Shown here: positions 59,090-64,000 of the stretch, one piece after another
How positions within the stretch are numbered: position 1 is the stretch's first letter
Layout: each line of letters opens with the position of its first letter
Source: CALDTK01 sp965213735
GTDB taxonomy: Bacteria; Bacteroidota; Bacteroidia; Chitinophagales; Saprospiraceae
Reading direction: 5' to 3'
Assembly: GCA_965213735.1 (NCBI GenBank)
Contig: CBDCAB010000005.1
Span: forward strand, 1,922,001-1,986,000
DNA: 64,000 nt
Position numbers and translations under genes: made by a program
The notes under the pieces: generated by a model
The model's database searches: none
What the model saw: only the letters and a program-made list of their open reading frames with translations
Told to the model about the DNA's origin: nothing

Positions 59090-61059
59090 TGGGCGGGTTG
59101 TCCGTATTGAGCGATCTTAGAAAAGAGTTGACTCGGTTCGAAAGGCTTGAGTACGAAATCATTCATGCCGTATTCAAGGTATTGTTTGTCTTTTGAAATA
59201 TGAGCGTGCGCAGTCATGGCCAAAATGGGTACATCGCGCATAGGACCACTTAATTTTGTGCGGATAAAAGTCGATGCTTCATAGCCATCCATTATCGGCA
59301 TCTGAATATCCATCAGCACAATATCATACTCACTTTTCTCTAAGGCTTCCACTGCGAGCTGACCATTCTCGACAATCGTCAATTCAATGTTCGGGTATGC
59401 ACGCTCAATAGTTTTGCGAGCCACGAGTTGATTCATCTTATGATCCTCAGCCAGTAGCAATCGTATTGCTCGATTGCTGTCTATGCTAAACGCTTCGCCT
59501 GAAGGAGGAGTAGCACCTTTATCGACTGTGCCAATGCCAAAGCGCATCGTAAAGCTAAAGGTGGAGCCTTGCCCCAAAACACTAGCAGCACCTATCTCAC
59601 CCCCTAGCTGCTCGACAATATTCTTGGCAATGCTAAGCCCTAAGCCAGTACCTTCAAAAATTCGATCCTTAGTCCGAACGCGTGTAAAGCTGCCAAATAC
59701 CGTGTCCACTTTATCTTCAGGAATACCTATACCTGTATCAGTGACATTAAAGCGTATACTCACTTCCTTTGCAGTCTGTCGCAAAATGTCGAGGTGCAGC
59801 CCAACCGCTCCTTCATCGGTAAACTTGATGGAGTTGCCTACGAGATTATACAGCACCTGATTGAGGCGCAGCTTATCGCCAACCAGTATCTCCGGTAGTT
59901 CTGCTGGAATAGTGCGCTCAAAAAGCAAATCTTTTTCCTGCAGCTTATACTGCATCACATTGAAAAGATTTTCAATCAGATCGCGTATATCAAAATTCTC
60001 CTCTTCAAATATGATCTTTCCATTCTGCAAAGTTGATATTTCGAGTATATCGTTAACTACGCCCAGCAATATCTCACTCGACTGCTTGATGGATTTTACC
60101 AGCCCGTGCTGCTCAGGCTCTAAGTCCATCCCAACGAGAATGTTACTCATGCCCAAAATAGCATTCATCGGCGTGCGCATTTCGTGTGATATGCTCGCTA
60201 CAAATTGCTCTTTCATCTTAGCAGAGCGCTGTGCCAGCTCATGAGCCTTGCGGAGTTCATCACCCGCGCGTCGCTCAGTTACATCTTGCACGATGCCTTG
60301 GCAGCACAACTTGCTGTCCTTGCTGCCCACACATTTGCCCTCAATAGACACATAGCGCTTCTCGCCATTTAAGACGAATTGAACTTCCTCCTTCAGAGTT
60401 TTTTTCGCTTGTGTTGCGCTTTCGCAAAACTGATAAATCTTGTGCAGCGGGCTTTGCTCGTCTTGTAACAACTCAAGCAGATTAGCTCCCGGTTCTATGC
60501 CTAGTATGCGACGTACCTCCTGCGAGGCAAACATAAAATTGTTGTCCGGTCGATATTCCCAGTTGCCGGTCTGCGCCAGGCGTTGCATTTGCGCCAGTCG
60601 TTTAATAACTTTTTTGCGCTCAATTGAGAAGCGAAGACTTTTTGATAGCTGCTCCGCGTCGAATTCACCTTTTACGAGATAGTCCTGCGCGCCAGCTTCT
60701 ACAGCTTTGAACCCTATTTCCTTATCGGAGAGTCCTGTGAGCAGGATCACGTTGTTGTCCGGAAAGGCCTGCAGCACCTTAGTCAATGTTTCAAATCCAC
60801 GACTGTCAGGCAGATTCATATCGAGCAGCACGGCTGCATATTCGATATCACCCTTGAGTGCTTCTATGCCTGCGCTCAGCGTCATTTGATGATCGATCCT
60901 GCAGTTGATGCTATCACTCTCGTCGAGCAGGATTTCCACCATTGCTGCATCGGCCATGTTATCCTCGATCACCAGGATCGTTGGCGTGCCGCTTGCTTCG
61001 GCTGCAGGGTGTGGTATCGCGTCCGTCACAGGATGAGCCGGGTCGAGAGTAATGTGCAT
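59086..61059 (-). CDS. Hybrid histidine kinase (REC-PAS-HisKA-HATPase-REC)
   Basis: This 657-aa sensor kinase has an N-terminal receiver (about residues 27-145, Asp80 in VLLDMNLP) and a PAS domain (about 160-265, ending VQDVTERR). The HisKA domain has His292 (SISHEMRTPMNAILGMS), and the ATPase domain has an N-box (NLVGNSIKF), DTGIGIPED and EGTGLGLSIAKN. A C-terminal receiver carries Asp584 (IVLMDIQMPIMDGYEA). No membrane helix is present, so it is cytoplasmic and likely takes its input through the first receiver and the PAS domain. Phosphate should flow His292 to Asp584 and then to the adjacent Hpt protein. Confidence 0.93.
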   Translation of the reverse strand: MHITLDPAHPVTDAIPHPAAEASGTPTILVIEDNMADAAMVEILLDESDSINCRIDHQMTLSAGIEALKGDIEYAAVLLDMNLPDSRGFETLTKVLQAFPDNNVILLTGLSDKEIGFKAVEAGAQDYLVKGEFDAEQLSKSLRFSIERKKVIKRLAQMQRLAQTGNWEYRPDNNFMFASQEVRRILGIEPGANLLELLQDEQSPLHKIYQFCESATQAKKTLKEEVQFVLNGEKRYVSIEGKCVGSKDSKLCCQGIVQDVTERRAGDELRKAHELAQRSAKMKEQFVASISHEMRTPMNAILGMSNILVGMDLEPEQHGLVKSIKQSSEILLGVVNDILEISTLQNGKIIFEEENFDIRDLIENLFNVMQYKLQEKDLLFERTIPAELPEILVGDKLRLNQVLYNLVGNSIKFTDEGAVGLHLDILRQTAKEVSIRFNVTDTGIGIPEDKVDTVFGSFTRVRTKDRIFEGTGLGLSIAKNIVEQLGGEIGAASVLGQGSTFSFTMRFGIGTVDKGATPPSGEAFSIDSNRAIRLLLAEDHKMNQLVARKTIERAYPNIELTIVENGQLAVEALEKSEYDIVLMDIQMPIMDGYEASTFIRTKLSGPMRDVPILAMTAHAHISKDKQYLEYGMNDFVLKPFEPSQLFSKIAQYGQPAQ

Positions 61060-61107
61060 AGTGCTCGCTTAGACTAGTCGAGCCTATACCGAACAAATAA
61101 GGTGCCA

Positions 61108-61464
61108 CTACCCGCGGGGCCTAAGGGCAAAGGTCGCACCTTGGTCGGACACTACAAACAAGCAATACTGTTGGCGCGCATTGTGAAACACCTTGCGAAA
61201 TTCAGCAACGCGATCAGGCCGCAGTAGCTGCTTGGCTACCATCTCCTCCAGAGTAGTTACGCGGACTTCCCACGCTCCAGGATCGGCGCGTGCCAGCAGC
61301 AATACCCCAATTTCTACTTCGGCACCGCGTTGGCACACGAGGATAGGATAATCTGTAACTTGCTGGTCGAGCACCGTATCGATTGCGCCATCAATTGCAG
61401 GTGAATTGCGCGCCAGCGCCTCGTCGATTTCAGTGAGGTATTCTAAGGTAGTTGAGTTGGCCAT
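61108..61464 (-). CDS. Conserved hypothetical protein
   Basis: This 118-aa soluble protein has no named family. It starts LEYLTEIDEALARNSPAIDGAIDTVLDQQ and continues with YPILVCQRGAEVEIGVLL and VRVTTLEEMVAKQLL, an alpha/beta pattern I remember from Bacteroidota hypothetical proteins that neighbour the DUF2400 gene. It lies 48 bases upstream of the hybrid kinase start on the same strand and 44 bases after the small frame at 61509. The function is unknown. Confidence 0.6.
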   Translation of the reverse strand: MANSTTLEYLTEIDEALARNSPAIDGAIDTVLDQQVTDYPILVCQRGAEVEIGVLLLARADPGAWEVRVTTLEEMVAKQLLRPDRVAEFRKVFHNARQQYCLFVVSDQGATFALRPRG

Positions 61465-61508
61465 GCCGCTAAGGTCGCAACCTGGCTGGCTTCACCCAGT
61501 TCATCAAC

Positions 61509-61592
61509 TTAAGATTGCGTAATCTCGTGGTAGGCCTTACGCGCTATGACGGCAGTAGCAAGAATCAATGTATACGTAAGGGTAGCAAACAT
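61509..61592 (-). CDS. Possible 27-aa single-pass membrane peptide
   Basis: A short minus-strand frame encodes MFATLTYTLILATAVIARKA plus YHEITQS: a hydrophobic helix followed by a basic and polar tail. It lies in the 152-base divergent spacer between the conserved hypothetical gene and the DUF2400 gene. No ribosome-binding site is obvious. It is a weak candidate supported only by the hydrophobicity pattern. Confidence 0.25.
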   Translation of the reverse strand: MFATLTYTLILATAVIARKAYHEITQS

Positions 61593-61616
61593 GGCGGGGG
61601 GCGTATCCTAAAGTGA

Positions 61617-62486
61617 ATGTTCGCGAAAGCATCAACGGAACACCATCAAAACGTGCTTCATACCACCAGCGCTGCCTCTACGCAGCAAAAAAAGTCACTA
61701 AGGCTCTACCTAGACGAGCTTGTCACGCGCTTCGAAACGCCAGATTTCATCCACGACGACCCCATTTCGGTGCCTCACCGGTTTTCGCGAAAGCAGGATA
61801 TTGAGATCGCAGCCCTCTTTGCTGCCACTTTCGCCTGGGGCCAGCGCCCCACTATCATCGCCAAGACTAATACCCTCCTCGAGCTCATGGATAATGATCC
61901 CTACGCTTTCGTAGTGGGTCACCAAGAGTCTGATCGTGCACGCTTTGAGCGCTTTGTGCACCGCACCTTTCAACCCATCGATGCTTTATACTTCGTGGAC
62001 CGTTTGCAGCGCCACTACCAGCAACATGCAAGCCTCGAAACCCTCTTTAGCGAAGGAATTGTCGCTGCTGATGAAGATGTAGGCAATGCACTACGACACT
62101 TTCACGATAGCTTTTTTGATGTCGATTATGCTCCCCAGCGCACGCGCAAACACGTAGCCACACCCGCGCGTAAGTCGAGCTGCAAACGCCTGAATATGCT
62201 GCTGCGGTGGATGGTGCGGCCCGCTACACGAGGCGTAGATTTTGGGCTTTGGCAGAGCATCAAAACGCATCAGCTCGTGGTGCCACTCGACCTACACGTG
62301 CAGCGGGTAGCGCGCTCGCTAGGCCTGCTTTCGCAAAAACCTGCAGATTGGCGCGCTGCCCTCGAATTAACTGAAAATCTCCGCTTGCTGGACGTAGATG
62401 ATCCAGGAAAATATGATTTCGCGCTCTTCGGACTAGGCATTCAGGAGCGCTACGATCCAGATAGTTTACTCAGGCTCGATGCGTAG
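61617..62486 (+). CDS. TIGR02757 (DUF2400) family protein
   Basis: This 289-aa protein of the TIGR02757/DUF2400 family is conserved in Bacteroidota and some Archaea. Signature segments are DPISVPHRFSRKQDIEIAALFAATFAWGQRPTIIAK, FVHRTFQPIDALYFVDRLQ, CKRLNMLLRWMVRP and VVPLDLHVQRVARSLGLL, and the end YDFALFGLGI. The function is unknown. The first 25 residues (FAKASTEHHQNVLHTT) are not conserved-looking; a later start is possible. Its 3' end overlaps the convergent DUF4783 gene by 21 bases. It contains variant motif copies at 61781 and 62327. Confidence 0.88.
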   Translation: MFAKASTEHHQNVLHTTSAASTQQKKSLRLYLDELVTRFETPDFIHDDPISVPHRFSRKQDIEIAALFAATFAWGQRPTIIAKTNTLLELMDNDPYAFVVGHQESDRARFERFVHRTFQPIDALYFVDRLQRHYQQHASLETLFSEGIVAADEDVGNALRHFHDSFFDVDYAPQRTRKHVATPARKSSCKRLNMLLRWMVRPATRGVDFGLWQSIKTHQLVVPLDLHVQRVARSLGLLSQKPADWRAALELTENLRLLDVDDPGKYDFALFGLGIQERYDPDSLLRLDA

Positions 62487-62849
62487 TTCCTGCACAGTAG
62501 GAGAGCCTTCGCCTTTGCCGTACACATACACCCGCCACTTCCCCGTGCTCGTAGTGAGCGTACCAATCACATAGGCGCCCTGTTCGCCGGTGGAGGTGCC
62601 GCCGTGTACACGGGCAAAGCTCTTAGCGGGGTGGGCCTCAAAGAAATTTGCGAGTTGCGTCTGCGCCTTGGCTTTGGGTAGAATGTCTTCTACTCCAGGC
62701 AGCACCAATTCGACAGTAGCATCAAAATAGCTGCCCACCGCGGCCGCATCACCTTGGCTAATCGCCTGCACCACAGCGTCGAGTTGTGCTGTCGGTGCAG
62801 CGCCAGTCGGTACCATATATCCGATGAGAAAGGCAAGAAGCATCATCAT
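62466..62849 (-). CDS. DUF4783 domain protein
   Basis: This 127-aa exported protein has a short N-terminal signal (MMMLLAFLIGYMVPTGAA), then the DUF4783 pattern LDAVVQAISQGDAAAVGSYFDATVELVLPG, FFEAHPAKSFARVHGG and AYVIGTLTTSTGKWRVYVYGK. The fold resembles NTF2-like cone proteins, and the domain is a Bacteroidota family without known function. The gene is divergent from gpmI and convergent with DUF2400, with coding overlap at the 3' ends. Confidence 0.85.
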   Translation of the reverse strand: MMMLLAFLIGYMVPTGAAPTAQLDAVVQAISQGDAAAVGSYFDATVELVLPGVEDILPKAKAQTQLANFFEAHPAKSFARVHGGTSTGEQGAYVIGTLTTSTGKWRVYVYGKGEGSPTVQELRIEPE

Positions 62850-62937
62850 TGTCGAGCTCGTTTAGCTGTTCGTCTGCACCTACACTAACGCCAAAAGCCT
62901 CCGAACAGATTAGAAAGGTAGGGGCTTTATTGCGGAT

Positions 62938-64000
62938 ATGCCAACTCCTGTTCACCGCGTCCTACTCGTTATCCTCGATGGCTGGGGCCTCGGCACCGAT
63001 CCGAGTGTTGATGCCATCGCGCAAGCCTCCACGCCCTGTTTCGATCAACTTCTTGCCCAGCAGCCGCACGCCACGCTGGTTACTTTTGGAGAAGAGGTCG
63101 GGCTGCCTCCAGGTCAGATGGGCAATTCAGAAGTCGGTCACCTCAACATTGGGGCTGGTCGGGTGGTGTATCAGGATTTAGCCCGCATCAATAAGGCAAT
63201 TCGCGACCAAACTTTAGCGCATGAGCAGGTGCTTGTCGATGCTTTTGCTTTCGCCAAAACCCCACACACCAACGGCTCCCCGCGCCAACTTCACTTCATG
63301 GGTTTGGTGAGTGACGGGGGTGTTCACGCACATATCGACCACCTCCTGGCTTTGCTCGATGCCGCCGCCGCTGCCGAAGTGCCGCAGGTCAAGGTGCATG
63401 CCTTTACCGACGGCCGCGACACTGATCCCCACGGAGGTCTTGAATACTTATCCAAACTCCAGCAACACCTCAACGGCACTGCTGCACAACTCGCCACCAT
63501 TACCGGGCGCTACTTTGCGATGGACCGCGACCACCGCTGGGAGCGAATAAAAATCGCCTATGATGCGCTCGTTCACGCTCAAGGTGAGCACACGCAGCAG
63601 CCACTCGAGGTGTTGCAACAGCGATACCAACAGGGACAAAGCGATGAATTCATCGAGCCCATAATCTGCACCAACGCGCAGGGCCAGCCTGTCGCCCCCA
63701 TTCGCGAAGGCGATGTCGTTATCTTCTTCAACTTTCGCACTGATCGACCCCGCCAAATCACTGAAGCCCTCACCCAGCGTGACTTTCCAGAACAAGGCAT
63801 GCACAAGCTCGACCTCTATTATGTCACGATGACGCGCTATGATGAGGGTTTTGACGGACTTCGCGTAGTCTACACCAAAGACGATTTGGAGGCTACGCTA
63901 GGTGAGGTTTTGGCGAAAGCTGACAAGCAGCAACTCCGCATCGCCGAAACAGAAAAATACCCCCACGTCACCTTCTTCTTCAACGGTGGCAGAGAGCAAG
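62938..64000 (+). CDS. gpmI: 2,3-bisphosphoglycerate-independent phosphoglycerate mutase (3' end outside window)
   Basis: This Mn-dependent glycolytic enzyme interconverts 3- and 2-phosphoglycerate. The first 354 codons are present and the frame runs off the window. MPTPVHRVLLVILDGWGLG starts the alkaline-phosphatase-like domain. PGQMGNSEVGHLNIGAGRVV contains the catalytic metal-bound Ser, and FMGLVSDGGVHAHIDHL, AFTDGRDTDPHGG, GRYFAMDRDHRWERI and VVIFFNFRTDRPRQIT follow, all matching the family. The full protein should be about 510 aa. Exact copies of the dispersed motif lie at 63247-63260 and 63907-63920, read in two different frames (AFAKT and VLAKAD). Confidence 0.95.
   Translation, partial: MPTPVHRVLLVILDGWGLGTDPSVDAIAQASTPCFDQLLAQQPHATLVTFGEEVGLPPGQMGNSEVGHLNIGAGRVVYQDLARINKAIRDQTLAHEQVLVDAFAFAKTPHTNGSPRQLHFMGLVSDGGVHAHIDHLLALLDAAAAAEVPQVKVHAFTDGRDTDPHGGLEYLSKLQQHLNGTAAQLATITGRYFAMDRDHRWERIKIAYDALVHAQGEHTQQPLEVLQQRYQQGQSDEFIEPIICTNAQGQPVAPIREGDVVIFFNFRTDRPRQITEALTQRDFPEQGMHKLDLYYVTMTRYDEGFDGLRVVYTKDDLEATLGEVLAKADKQQLRIAETEKYPHVTFFFNGGREQ

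Overview
The window reads as chromosomal DNA of a member of the Bacteroidota, most likely a Lewinella-like member of the Saprospiria. The evidence is several type IX secretion (T9SS) C-terminal sorting domains, a GLPGLI/outer-membrane-barrel pair, a set of families largely confined to this phylum (DUF5606, DUF4290, DUF4270, DUF4286, DUF4783, TIGR02757/DUF2400, a short GT5 glycogen-synthase-like protein), a MurA with Asp in place of the fosfomycin-reactive Cys, and TAnnTTTG-type -7 elements close in front of start codons. There is one tRNA-Val(TAC). I see no rRNA, prophage, CRISPR array or replication origin. The assignment to order or genus is inference.

Layout. 1-5 kb: 3' part of a class A-type PBP, an outer-membrane protein, a fused alpha/beta 2-oxoacid dehydrogenase E1 and a DUF5606 protein. 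5.1-6.1 kb: a REP-associated HUH transposase (RAYT) bracketed by REP-like palindromes. 6.1-12 kb: a secreted M28 peptidase, an LpxH-like phosphoesterase, a secreted hypothetical protein, a long spacer and htpG. 12.2-18.2 kb: a T9SS cargo gene, then a second T9SS cargo gene killed by a nonsense codon and an IS110-family element whose left end probably encodes a bridge RNA. 18.3-24.5 kb: small membrane and lipoproteins, a STAND-like ATPase, L-serine dehydratase, a class III aminotransferase and a GH25 lysozyme. 24.6-27.9 kb: the helicase and phosphoesterase of the ligase-associated DNA-damage (LAD) cluster. 28-33.5 kb: YegP, AsmA, tRNA-Val and two T9SS proteins. 33.5-40.1 kb: murA, DUF4286, hydrolase, two DUF1440-like paralogues and an AI-2E transporter, bracketed by repeat-rich spacers. 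40-48 kb: DUF4290, glmS, DUF4270, GT5 protein, and panC-panD-flippase-rfaE2. 48.1-49.1 kb: an overlapping DUF2188 plus TIR-like gene pair. 49.2-52.2 kb: rsmG, a flippase-like protein and a VWA protein. 52.2-52.9 kb: a 67-bp tandem array. 53-58 kb: GLPGLI, a frameshifted outer-membrane receptor and a second STAND-like ATPase behind a 34-bp perfect palindrome. 58-64 kb: rfbA, an Hpt protein plus hybrid histidine kinase, conserved small genes and the start of gpmI.

The most striking unexplained signal runs through the whole window. A 14-18 bp near-palindrome, GTTTTGGCGAAAGC (often followed by TGAC) with close variants, occurs about 25 times, on both strands, inside genes in several reading frames and in spacers. 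It behaves as a DNA-level element such as an uptake, recombination or chromosome-organising signal. Other leads are the predicted bridge RNA and exact IS110 boundaries, clusters of C-GNA-G mini-hairpins in spacers, and the DUF2188/TIR-like pair as a possible defence module.
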